Shown here one piece after another: positions 11,124 through 21,436 of a stretch of DNA of 64,000 nucleotides. This stretch comes from Ectobius pallidus (lineage: Eukaryota > Arthropoda > Insecta > Blattodea > Ectobiidae): assembly GCA_964059195.1 (NCBI GenBank), contig CAXKWD010000008.1, forward strand, positions 47,720,502 to 47,784,501, given 5' to 3'. Below the pieces are notes generated by a model that ran no database searches, was not told the DNA's origin, and was given only the letters and a program-made list of their open reading frames with translations. The stretch's first letter is position 1. Every line of letters begins with the position of its first letter. A program made the position numbers and the translations under genes.

Positions 11124-11600
11124 ATGGGACATTCTTGTGCTGCATACAACTGCACAAATCATCGTAAGAAGGATTTGGGGATTTATTTTCACAAGTAAGT
11201 AATATAATTATAGGTCAGGTGCGGCGTCACTTTACGTACTATTATAGGACTATATTTTACAGGTTGTGAACAATCATTTTAAATTTGATATTTTAATAAC
11301 TAATGACATTCCATAAAATGACAGAGATTATTATAAAATATTGAAACAGTTTGTAATTTTATTTGGTAAGGGAATGTTTGGGGTTCCATGTGTCCTTAGG
11401 AATAACAGAAAAATATAATGTTAGGTTTCCTCTTCAAAATCCTGGACTGTTAAAGAAATGGTTATCGGCTGTAAGACGTGAGAAATTTAACCCAACAGAC
11501 TCTGCTCAGGTCGTTTCTGGAAGTCTAATGGCAACAGGCTTCTTAAACCAGATGCAGTTCTTTCTGTGTTTAATTTTCCTCCTCATCTTACAAATGTAAC
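11124..11600 (+). pseudogene. THAP zinc-finger domain in two exons, frameshifted
   Basis: Exon 1 starts MGHSCAAYNCTNHRKK and ends at 11194 before GTAAGT. Exon 2 starts at 11425 after ATGTTAG. The join completes a Lys codon and gives YFHK-FPLQNPGLLKKW, the core of a THAP domain (C2CH zinc finger, DNA binding). After KFNPTDSAQ the reading frame slips. The expected end, NRLLKPDAVLSVFNFPP, is seen in the +1 frame. THAP domains occur in host genes and in P-element and Kolobok transposases; which this is cannot be told. No further exon was recognised. Confidence 0.7.
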
Positions 11601-11924
11601 CATGGTTATACTTTCAGTAATAGGCCTATTAAAATGCTATTATATGTCTATTTAAAGATAGCAAATAACCGCAAATTTATAGCATATTTTGCTTGTATAG
11701 CCTAATACAAACTGCCAAATCTAAATGCATACTCAGCATTTTTATAATACAATCTATAGGCCTACGAATATTCCGGATTATTATTTTTAGTTCATATATT
11801 ATTTCAGATTGAACAAGAAAATAGTCCGACATCACCTCTTTAAATCAATTCTATTTAGGCCTATGAACCAATAGGTGAGCATTAGATTGTATGATTATAA
11901 TTTAATTTCTTTACATTACAGATA

Positions 11925-12805
11925 GGTTTGCCATTAGAAGCGGCTTGAAGCAAGGAGATGCACTATTGCCTTTATAATTTCGCTCTGGAATATGCCATTA
12001 GGGTGGTTCAAGAAAACAAGGTAAGCCTAGAATCAAATGGCAGTCACTTGATTTTAGCTTCTGCAGATGACATTTGTCTGTTGGGCGATGACATAAACAC
12101 AATCCAGAGAAATGCAGAAAGTCTTTTCAATGCCTGCAGGAATGTTGGATTGGAAATTAATACAGAATAAACTGAGTATATGGTCATGAAATGTCAAAGT
12201 AATGCGTTACAAAATATTAGAATAGCTGGTAAATCATTCAAACAAGTGGAGAAATTCAAATATTTGGGAGCAATAATTACAGATATAAATAATATTAAGG
12301 TAGAAGTTAAATGTCGACTAAAATCAGGAAATGTTTGTTTTTATGCAGTTTACAAACTCTTATCTTCTCGTCTTCTGTCCAGAAGTCTAAAAATAAAAAT
12401 TTATAAGACTATTATCTTGCCAGTTTGTTATATGGATGTGAGATGTGGTTGCTTACTGTTCAGGAAGAACATAATCTGAGAGTTTTCGAAAACAAGGTGC
12501 TTAGGAAAATATTTGGGCCTAAGAGAGATGAAAATGGGGACTGGCTAAAACTGATAATGATGAGCTTCATAATCTGTACTCTTCACCGGATATAGTAAGG
12601 GTAATTATATCACAGAGGATGAAATGGGCTGGACAAGTTTTTGCATGAGGAAGGAAAGACATATCTCAAAAGGATTGTCTGGAAGACCTGAAAGGAAAAC
12701 ACCACTTGGAAGACCTAGACATAAGTGGGAGCACAATATTAGGACAGAGTTAAGGGAAGTAGGATTTATGAGGGATGGTTGGATGAAGATAGCACAGAGT
12801 TAAGT
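11925..12805 (+). pseudogene. RTE-type LINE 3' remnant
   Basis: Successive frames read the end of a reverse transcriptase. YNFALEYAIRVVQENKV and LASADDICLLGDD hold the palm, where the usual YADD has become SADD. VEKFKYLGAIITD, SSRLLSRSLKIKIYKTIILP, LYSSPDIVRVIISQRMKWAG and GRPRHKWEHNIRTELREVGF then run to the C-terminus. Stop codons (for example near 12170) and frame changes make it inactive. The upstream RT fingers and endonuclease are absent (5' truncation). Confidence 0.8.
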
Positions 12806-13013
12806 TATGGTAGTCTTCTTTCTTTTCATCCCACTATTCTCCTTCTTATTCCCCAAAATGTCAATAACTTTTCGTTAAAACTAGCCTCCATTGTATTAAA
12901 ACAACCTGCATCCATATCAAGACAACACAGTCAATGATCACTGAAACTCAACTGTCACGTAAGTAGGGATTTAGATGCTTCATGCGAAAGAGACATTTTA
13001 AACATGCATAAAG

Positions 13014-13316
13014 ATGGGTTCGAGTTGTATAAGTGAGATTTATCACACTATCCAGAGGGTGGCAGATATTATTCATAATAGCATGAAATGTAATTCTTTA
13101 ACATATGAATTACTTATCAAGTCACCAGAAGTACTAGTAATTATGAATAATAGCCTGTCATTTATCAAATTAATGGTAACATATGCACAGAAAACATTTC
13201 ACAGTAATTTGACTTTCCATAAAAGTGTATTAAATATTAACCCTGATAGCATGAAAGAAAAAAAAGCAACTTTTAGGAAGTCACGCTTGAAGATTACATA
13301 TTTTCTTAGCAAGTAA
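13014..13316 (+). other. Unassigned 100-residue ORF
   Basis: An open frame of 100 codons with no motif I recognise. It lies between the RTE remnant and R2-like element 2. It may be chance or part of an old element. Confidence 0.15.
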
Positions 13317-13532
13317 CTGATAAGAACTTTTGATTCTTTAATTTTGAAGGAAGATACACTTGGAGCAAGCATATGGCATGCTAGCTGGCCATACTATGGA
13401 TGTGGGGACTATATCCTTGCACTATTTTTAAGTTGCCTGATGTTAAGTAGTAGAATTACATAACAATATGAAACTACAACATTAATTTACAAACAACATT
13501 AAAATGAATAATACTGAAACTTTTGTTAGTTT

Positions 13533-13570
13533 CTTGTACTACAGTTTACTTTAGTAAACTGTAGTACAAG
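13533..13570. repeat. Perfect 38-bp palindrome at the 5' edge of R2-like element 2
   Basis: Two 18-base arms (CTTGTACTACAGTTTACT and its exact reverse complement) are separated by TT. The right arm ends GTACAAG and overlaps the presumed first bases of the R2-like element (AAGAGGCCATGAC). Confidence 0.95.
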
Positions 13571-16500
13571 AGGCCATGACAAGCTTAGGCTGGAACTCAA
13601 TTCATTGCTTATTTCTGAAACTAATTTTAATGAAATATTTTAATATTTTAAGAAGATGGGTATTTCAAGAGATAGAAGGCAAGAACATGAATATGTGGTG
13701 ATGTTATCTAAGTGAAATTTGCATTTGTAAAGTGAAATGATGTGAAATGATAAACTTGGTGAGAATCTGCAGTTGTTTATTTACATAGATACAGGAATTT
13801 TTGTGCCCTGTTTTTTTGTTTTCTACAAATTGTGATGTCTCGTACTGAAGTAATGTCCACATCATCAACGTCATTAGGTGGCCCTGTACATTCTGTGGAA
13901 TGTAAAATATGTGGAAGGACGTTCACTACTCGTGGAATAAATATACATTTGGCACGGAGTCATATGTCATCACAAGAATCATTTGTTGTTAGGCCCACTG
14001 ACAATCCACAAAAAATACATGATTCTAATGTTACAAAATCAGAAATAATTGGAAATCATGTATCACCACAAGAGCCAGTTATCAATACCGAGAACGCTGG
14101 AGACTTTCAGAGTTATACATTTGCTAAGTCAGACATTTCTCATCTTTCTGTAAATGATGATGCAAAAGGAATAAGTAGCACCCCTATAGTGGAGCTTCCT
14201 CTTGGAAGTAGTGATGCACCAGAGGATCTTAAGACATGTCCATATTGCGGAAAACAATATAAATCAGTAAACAAACATATTAGTAGAGCACATCCCAGCG
14301 AACACAGGGAAAAGCTTGCCAAATCTTTCCCCAATCGTTCTTCTGAATTAATGGATCCTTCTGAGATAACAGAAAACAATAACTATATACATAAAGCAAA
14401 GTCTGCAAAAGATGATGATTTATATGAGAAGGAACTGAACAAATGGTTATCTTGTTTCTCATCTTTTCCTGAAACGGATGATTTCCACCAAGCAGTCCGA
14501 GACTTTTCAGACTTTCTTGCTAAATCTATAAACTTTCTTCCTGGCCCAAAACACCTAGCAACAAAGTTTTATGAAGCAAGGAAGAAGAAAAGGGAAACTG
14601 CACTGGGACAAGACTTCAAAAAATCATCTAATCCTGTTAGATCATCAAAACGGATTCGCCAAAAAAGACGCGAGAAATATGAGTATGAAAAAACTCAATA
14701 TGAGTTTTATAATCGCAGAAGAAAAGCTGTCAGGTCCATTATTGATGGCAATAAACCCACTTGCAAAGCAAGTAAAATTGAAATCTTCAACCATTTTAAG
14801 GACAGACTGTCCAATGAAAACACATGTCTCCGTCACCAGTATTTACCTACTTTCACAGATGCAGAAGTTACTTCCTTAAATGAGGCGTATAATCCAATGA
14901 TATCACCCAGCGAAGTAATCGAAGCTATGAAGAGGATCAAAATAGACACTGCACCCGGTCCAGACAAGGTTATTATGAGGGCAATAAAAAGTAATAAGGT
15001 TGCGCAAGTTTTGTCAATGATATTCTCAAGGATGTCAAGTACAGCTGTAGTGCCATCTTGCCTGAAGGAAGCCAGAACAGTACTCATTCACAAAGGGGGA
15101 GATGACCACGACCCTTCCAATTTTCGGCCGATCTCCATTTGCTCTGTAATAAGAAGAGTTTTTGAACGTGTACTGGATAACAGGTTGCGCCAATATATTA
15201 CATTCAACCCTCATCAAAGGGGATTTACGTCGTCTCCTGGAACCTATATAAATGTATCAATTCTCGACAGTGTACTTAGGAAGGCCAAGCAAAAGAAGGA
15301 AACCCTAACAGCAGTTTTCCTCGACATAAGCAAAGCCTTTGACAATATTGGTCACTCACATATTATAAGGACATTAGAGCATTCTCCTTTGCCTCAAGAG
15401 CTTAAAAATATAATAATATCATTACAAACAGGCAACTGTACAACAATAGAATGTAATGGACAACGCACGGCACCAATAGAAATTAAGCGAGGGGTTATGC
15501 AAGGAGCTCCATTGTCACCAGCTTTATACAACATGGTGACTGACTTTATCTTAGACGAACTGTCAGAGACAACAATTTCCGAAAGATATGGCTATGAACT
15601 AGTAAAAGGGCTGCCTAAGTTAACAGTTCTCGCCTTTGCAGACGATACACTAATAATAGCTAAAAATAAAGAAGATGCCATCACACTAACGAACATGGTT
15701 GTGGATCGTTTTAAGGAAATTGGCTTATTACTAAATAATAATAAATCCACTGCTATTAATATTGTCAAGGGAAAGCTTGACAATTCCCCACTTTCCCTTA
15801 CTTCTGATTGTCTAATTAGTTCAATTGGCAAATCAGAGGAAATTAAATATCTTGGGATAAATTTTTCGGACCAGCTGATTTTTGATACGAATAAGACAAT
15901 CAATGAACTCAAAACACATTTAAATCTTCTAGCTGGTAGTCCTCTCCTAAAACCTGAGCAGAAGTTTTCAGTTGTTAATCAATTTATATTGCCTTCACTG
16001 ATTTATCGTTTTCAGAATCTCCATGAATTGCAGTTGTCTAAAACATTTCTAATAACAGTAGATAAAATTATAAAGAGCACGATCAAGGAGATACTACAAT
16101 TGCCAACTGACACACCGGATGCCATGGTTTATTCATCTAGGAAGGTAAAAGGACTTGGCGTCTTCCGTGCTCAATGGGAGGCCCCACTTCAGCAATTTAA
16201 CGCATGTAGAATCCTGAAAAGTGCCAACAATGAGTATGTCGATGCCACCAGAGATCTGTGTGCTGACAAGTTGCGATGTTTGGAGGTACTAGAAATTGAT
16301 AAAGAAATGGTGAAAGATAAAACACCTGACATAAGAGGCTATCTGCGAAATCAGGAATTTAAGAAATGGTGTCAATTAAGAACTCACGGAAAAGGCGTTG
16401 TACTGTATGGAGAGTGTCCTTTGGCCAACAGATGGCTTGAAACAAGAAAAGGCCTTACCAGCTCCGAATGGAGAGATGCCATCAAACTACAAGGTAATGT

Positions 16501-17303
16501 TGCTCCCGTAAGGGCAATCCATGGACGCAGTCTGGACGGAAACCGCTGCAGACACTGTAGCGAGATAGAAACATTAGCTCATGTTCTAGGCTGCTGTCCA
16601 CATGGTGAACTCCTGCGGAACACTCGTCACCATCGCATTAGGAGCAAAATAGCTACCTCCCTGACACAAAAAGGGCTCGAAGTCTACGAAGAAGTCCATT
16701 GCGTTGCTGATAATGGAAGCAACAGAAGAGTAGACATCATTGCTCTTGACAGAAAGAAAGACCTGGGCTATATAATTGATCCAACTGTTCGATTTGAACG
16801 GGATTCCGAGCAGCCACAAGAAGTAGACTGCGAAAAAAAGGAAATTTATGAACCCACGGTCCAATACTTGAAAGAAAAGTACCGTATACAAGAAATATCT
16901 GTAATTGGACTCATGATTGGTAGTCGTGGAACAATCACCAAGATGTTCATGGACTTCTGCAGATCGTTCTGCCTACACAAACATCTGTATTCTGAAATAA
17001 GTCTGCTCGTATTGAGGGACTCTGTGCAGATGATGCGTAACCATCTATATGGTCACTCTCGTACGTAATGTAGGTTATACTGAAACTACATACAAAAGTA
17101 CTTTATTTAATTTTCTAATAGAGTGTGTTTCTAGGATTAATGTTTTCATGTTTCATAGTTTGCATACTGTTTTATTTTGTTTCAGTTCGTTGAGTTTGTT
17201 GTACTACATATCTTTCTACTGTGGTTTGTTTTTCCCTGTTTGTTTAATTGAATGGTATTCTTTGTGTTTTGCAATCTGTGGTGACAGAAAGAAAATAATA
17301 AAA
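13568..17303 (+). mobile_element. R2-like non-LTR retrotransposon 2, apparently full length
   Basis: The 5' end is placed at AAGAGGCCATGAC because element 1 begins with almost the same bases and the distance from GGCC to the start codon is 260 nt here and 261 nt there. The 3' end is set near GAAAGAAAATAATAAAA (17287-17303), by analogy with the A-rich end of element 1. No target duplication was identified, so both ends are inferred. No 28S rDNA flanks it. Confidence 0.72.
13832..17068 (+). CDS. R2-like ORF: two zinc fingers, reverse transcriptase, restriction-like endonuclease
   Basis: This uninterrupted protein of 1078 residues is a diverged homologue of the element 1 protein. It has two N-terminal C2H2 fingers (CKICGRTF..HLARSH and CPYCGKQY..HISRAH). 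The RT domain contains RPISICSVIRRVFER, VFLDISKAFDN, GVMQGAPLSPALYN and FADD. A C-terminal CCHC knuckle reads RCRHCSEIETLAHVLGCC, and the endonuclease has RRVDIIA and IDPTVRFE. The first finger lines up with finger 2 of element 1, so element 1 carries an extra N-terminal finger. The ATG follows the start of an A/T-rich leader. Complete catalytic motifs suggest recent activity. Confidence 0.93.
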   Translation: MMSRTEVMSTSSTSLGGPVHSVECKICGRTFTTRGINIHLARSHMSSQESFVVRPTDNPQKIHDSNVTKSEIIGNHVSPQEPVINTENAGDFQSYTFAKSDISHLSVNDDAKGISSTPIVELPLGSSDAPEDLKTCPYCGKQYKSVNKHISRAHPSEHREKLAKSFPNRSSELMDPSEITENNNYIHKAKSAKDDDLYEKELNKWLSCFSSFPETDDFHQAVRDFSDFLAKSINFLPGPKHLATKFYEARKKKRETALGQDFKKSSNPVRSSKRIRQKRREKYEYEKTQYEFYNRRRKAVRSIIDGNKPTCKASKIEIFNHFKDRLSNENTCLRHQYLPTFTDAEVTSLNEAYNPMISPSEVIEAMKRIKIDTAPGPDKVIMRAIKSNKVAQVLSMIFSRMSSTAVVPSCLKEARTVLIHKGGDDHDPSNFRPISICSVIRRVFERVLDNRLRQYITFNPHQRGFTSSPGTYINVSILDSVLRKAKQKKETLTAVFLDISKAFDNIGHSHIIRTLEHSPLPQELKNIIISLQTGNCTTIECNGQRTAPIEIKRGVMQGAPLSPALYNMVTDFILDELSETTISERYGYELVKGLPKLTVLAFADDTLIIAKNKEDAITLTNMVVDRFKEIGLLLNNNKSTAINIVKGKLDNSPLSLTSDCLISSIGKSEEIKYLGINFSDQLIFDTNKTINELKTHLNLLAGSPLLKPEQKFSVVNQFILPSLIYRFQNLHELQLSKTFLITVDKIIKSTIKEILQLPTDTPDAMVYSSRKVKGLGVFRAQWEAPLQQFNACRILKSANNEYVDATRDLCADKLRCLEVLEIDKEMVKDKTPDIRGYLRNQEFKKWCQLRTHGKGVVLYGECPLANRWLETRKGLTSSEWRDAIKLQGNVAPVRAIHGRSLDGNRCRHCSEIETLAHVLGCCPHGELLRNTRHHRIRSKIATSLTQKGLEVYEEVHCVADNGSNRRVDIIALDRKKDLGYIIDPTVRFERDSEQPQEVDCEKKEIYEPTVQYLKEKYRIQEISVIGLMIGSRGTITKMFMDFCRSFCLHKHLYSEISLLVLRDSVQMMRNHLYGHSRT

Positions 17304-17619
17304 TTCACAGCTTTTAAAATGATCCTATCAAATGCAAGATCATGCAGGAATGGGAAGTCAGATTTTATGAGGACACTCATAACACTTGTGTAATAATCAT
17401 ATCCTTCCTCCTCAGTGCAATTTACTAGGAACATTTTTCAAATACAAGGATATAACTTATTTGGTATTTCAGAATAGTGTAATGTACCAGTACGTCCAAA
17501 TTTTAAAATGATTTTTCTGTTTTATGGTAGTTAATAAATAATTTCTAAACCTTTTTTTGTTTTTCTCATAAGGTCAAACATAACACCTGCATGTTATTCA
17601 GTGACAGACAATGACAAAC

Positions 17620-17743
17620 CTTTGATTTGCACATCATCATATAATCTGCACCATCAGATCCTAAGAAAGTTATTTGGCGTGGTTTTTGCAGCGATGGTAA
17701 GACATTGATCTCTTCCCGTATCTTCTTCATATAGACAACTTTC
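17620..17743 (-). CDS. ATR: ATR kinase, exon (glycine-rich strand and ATP lysine)
   Basis: This exon begins after TTCCCCAG with one base completing a Gly codon, then 41 codons, and ends in phase 0 before GTTTGT. It reads INVLPSLQKPRQITFLGSDG and DYMMMCKSK, the counterpart of LASLQKPKKISLKGSDG and YIMMCKPK in vertebrate ATR. This is the strand pair that holds the ATP phosphates; the Lys in CKSK is the expected nucleotide-binding residue. The donor GTTTGT is weaker than the others. Confidence 0.93.
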
Positions 17744-18143
17744 CTGGGGAAAAAATCAACATGCATGAGGACAGTAATGTTGTTACAAAAAAAAAGACAG
17801 CAAACTGGAAAAAAAAAAAGGTCAATTTAACACTAATTTTCATAAAACTAACAAGTAAGTTTGAAGCTACATTGACATGAAATTATTAAGTGCAGAAAAC
17901 CATTTATTATTTTATTTATCTTAAACAGAAACTTTTAATTATTGGCCGAGTAGTGCAACTTTTCCGTATCCTCAATGGTACTTTTGTGTGCATAAACGTG
18001 ATAGGCCCATGTCTGAAGATTTACAGTCATATAAAAGAAATCCTGTGGGACAAAATTCTGAAACACCAGCAATCATCTAAGTTGCAGTATACCCCTACAG
18101 TTAAATAACCCTAAAACCAACCAACCTCATTGAAGAGGTCTAT

Positions 18144-18395
18144 TTATATGATGATGATGGACTGAAGAGCCCGAAGACTATGGGAATCTGGAGATGGAAT
18201 CTTGGGGCGAGAAGTATTGAACAAGGTGATACCCCTTTTTTTTCAGTGAGACTGAGATGAAAGTACATCACAAAACCCATTCCTGAACCCAGAGAGGAAA
18301 TTTTCCAAATCTGAAAAACCCCCATTTGGCTGGGATCAAATCTGGTTTGTCAGGTAGGAAGGCAGGTTCACTACCAACTTACCCATGACTGCAAA
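18144..18395 (-). mobile_element. SINE-like repeat (tRNA-type promoter boxes)
   Basis: On the minus strand an A-box-like TAAGTTGGTAGTGAACC is followed by a B-box-like GATTTGATCCCAG. The body then runs to an ATC-rich tail on that strand. The order and spacing suit an old tRNA-derived SINE. The boxes are degenerate and no target duplication was found. Confidence 0.45.
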
Positions 18396-19484
18396 CACAA
18401 ATTACAGTAGAGTCCTGCAAACTCGGCATTCTACTAAACTCAGGACTTCATTGATGCTTTTCTTATTATATATAGTTTTTAATACAGTAGCAGATACCAC
18501 ATGTATGGTTCGGTATGTTACTTTTTACATTACTTTATAATGGCTGGTGAAGGACATGCAGCAGGTCACTTACTGCTGACAGCTGGAGATGTAGTACAAT
18601 GAATTTGAGCCAGTCCTCAATTGATGATGCTTCATACTAGATGCAAAAGCGTGTGAGGAGGAAAGCAAATATTTGTTTCTCATAAATTGAATCCATGATT
18701 CAGTTCAGTTCATGATTCATTGTTCTTCTTATTTATATCGCATTTATTCAGTTAATTTTTCTCTAATGTTCTAATTTCCATAGCAATAAAATCCTCTGGG
18801 ATTACCTTGAGACTACACTACTCTTACAATTAATGAAAGTTTAATAAATAGAAGCATGTGATTGTAGGCTTATGTACTAATACAACCTCTTGTGAAGTAT
18901 ACCTAGGAAACTAACTGGTAGTGATTTTCCACTTACTCAATAATTTGACCCTAACTGTACACTTACCCTCAATGCTCTTTGTGAAATAGTATAGATACCC
19001 TTAAGATAAATAAATTCTAACTATTAAGAGGACAATCCACCCAGTAACTTTCACTTTTCAAAATAATTCACTACTTCATACCTTTGGACTATATACATTC
19101 ACATCCCAAAAGGATTTAGTTGTATTAAAATTAGAAATATGTTTAAAAAGGGGTGTATTACTCAACAACTGTCAAAATTGATTTAATTTTTTCTAAACAG
19201 TGAAAAATAGTGTTCCTTATGTCCTAATATTATATGTTAATAAGTCTGAATGAGCTAAACAACAGGTAAGATTTCCAAGAGGGATAAAACCAAACAACTG
19301 GCAACTAAATGTTGGAAATCCATTTCCCTGTAAGTTAGTTTTCTTGTTTCAATGCCAACATTTTTGCATCAAACATTAATTAAATTTAATTAAAATTTTA
19401 CAGCAAATAACTATGGGGTATTTGCATATATTTGGGTAGTAATAGTGACAAAATAGCTATTTATGTATCAAGTACGCAAAATAA

Positions 19485-19560
19485 CGCTTTAACGGACGAA
19501 TTTAGTATAGCGGCCGAGGCGAAAGCCGAGGCTGAAATACTGGATGAGTCCGCTAAAGAT
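19485..19560. repeat. Imperfect palindrome with a GC-rich core
   Basis: TTTAACGGAC faces GTCCGCTAAA (one mismatch). Inside them AGTAT faces ATACT, around a core with two copies of GCCGAGGC. The core is much richer in G+C than the surroundings. A second palindrome about 0.7 kb away uses a related TTTTAGC/GCTAAAA stem. Confidence 0.7.
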
Positions 19561-20263
19561 TTGCATACGTGGTGCATACAATATTTTTTAGTAAAAGCTC
19601 TTTAAATTATATGAAATAAAACAAAAATACCGTATAATTAATTATAATGAAAGGTAGTCAGCCATTTGTTAAAGTTATATCCTCATGGCCATCTGAACCA
19701 TTAAACAACAATGACCGTACGTACCAATACCAAATGTGGTATTGATTCATAATATATGTGTCCCTTGTTTGTAAACAATATTGCATACCAACTAGTATTT
19801 ATGAAAAGCTTGTGAAAATATAAATGATAATCCAGAGGAAATTTCAATCCAAGCCAGAAACATTCAATTGAAGCTGGTGCCAGCAACATCACAGCAGCAA
19901 TAGATTATGAGAAGCAATATGTTACAATTAAATGTTGGTGCATCCGCCATGGTAAGTAATGATTGTCTTGTTAACGACGATGTGAAAAGTTGTTGGCTTA
20001 TATTTGTTGTTATATGATGAAATAGGCTACTCTATTTTGCAAAAAAAAAAAAAAAAACCCTGGTAAAGTTTCTGATTATCATAAAGAAACATGTTGGCTT
20101 AAATTTGTTGTTTTATGACCAATTATATGCTTAAATCCATGTTAAAGTTGGTGTAACTGGTCAATGCCATCTGGATTTTGTTTATTGATTGCCATGACGA
20201 CTTTAAAGTACAAGGCTGATAAAACTGCATTTTGAATGCAGTTTGAATGCACTTTTTTGCAAT

Positions 20264-20303
20264 TTTAGCGGCCTTGGTTGCTAAAATGCAAATTTTTCGG
20301 CAT
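20264..20303. repeat. Palindrome with TTTTAGC/GCTAAAA stem
   Basis: TTTGCAATTTTAGC faces GCTAAAATGCAAA, with one extra base in the left arm, around GGCCTTGGTT. It resembles the palindrome at 19485-19560 in stem and core, so the two may be the ends of one unidentified element. Confidence 0.65.
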
Positions 20304-20687
20304 GTTACCAGTCCAATAAGAAGCTGTTTTAGAGAGCGTGTACTAAAAAAATATTTATTTTACTATTATTTACTTATTTGGATTTTTACAATAATATAAT
20401 TTCTCAATTCAGAAAATCTGAAGTAAATAAATAAAATGTTTCACACTTTAAGGATGCACAGAACTATTAAAGTGTGCCTTGGTAATTTGCCTAAAAATTT
20501 AAAAGCTGAAAGAATTGAGAAGTTGTGGTAAAAAGTTCAATTTTAAAACTCTGCTATAAATAATTTAGGAAATTATTACTCCTTTCATTGATATACATTT
20601 TCCAAAAGTTTGTCCCAATACACACAATACAAAAAAAGTTTATTTTTATCACTGACATGTCCCCTTGAAACTAACATCACAGCTTAC

Positions 20688-20854
20688 CCTTGGTATGGAA
20701 CATGGCCTGGATACTCTTCAGGACGTCTAGGTAAAGTCAGCATAAATGATTCTTGGATGGGAAGCATTATATCAGTAAAGCCTTGTGTTTCAAAAAGCCG
20801 TGGCAGACTTCTCACTGTCTCACTCACAACATAGTGCCCATATTTCTTGCAGCC
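20688..20854 (-). CDS. ATR: ATR kinase, exon (FAT-to-kinase junction)
   Basis: This 167-bp exon starts in phase 0 after TTTATAG and ends in phase 2 before GTAAGC. It reads FETQGFTDIMLPIQESFMLT and then RRPEEYPGHVPYQG. It aligns with vertebrate ATR EATFSEILIPLQSVMIPTLP and PFPGHWAYIAG, just before the kinase domain. Its last two bases join the first base of the exon at 17743 to make a Gly codon. Confidence 0.92.
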
Positions 20855-21436
20855 CTATAAAAATGTTTAGTCATTATTACTGTGCAGTACAAATAATACA
20901 ACTTAGGAGGGCAGAGTTGTTTAAACTGGATGTCATTGTCACCACAGTCTAAAAAAAATGCAATGTAAGTTTCTTCAGGTTTTAGAAATAGCTGTTCTCA
21001 ATAAAAAAGTGTTCACGCAACTAAATAATATAATGAAACAAGACAATACAAAAAGTACACTGGTATTAGTAAAACAACTTTAAACTTTGTGTTCTGAACA
21101 TTATGTCCTGATGATCTCAGTAAGGATGGTTTTGAATTTCACACAGATGTTGTTCTTAGACTCTTGTCTGATGATGATGGTGCATGATGGCATGAATATC
21201 TCATAGGCTTCCCACCAATTTGGTCTTGAAGCCAAACAGCAACCTGTAGACGGAGCTGCCAGACGTCCTATTTTGACTGAACTTGTACTGGTATTTACAT
21301 AAAAATCCTGCATCCTGATACGGACCTGAAGAGTCGACTTCAGTAAATTAACTTCACTTACAGAGGCACCAGCTTGAAAATTTAATTATGAGGGGGAGAA
21401 AATTTGATGGTTTGTAATTATATGGTTACATATATA

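Noticed and set aside
13553..13630. LINE endonuclease start (VNCSTRGHDKLRLELNSLL)
   Set aside because: The similarity is short, and the stretch coincides with the shared 5' end of the R2-like element, which explains it better.
17315..17392. Another LINE start (ILSNARSCRNGKSDFM) after R2-like element 2
   Set aside because: The match to the LSNARSLRNK motif is suggestive but too short to call; it might be target sequence.
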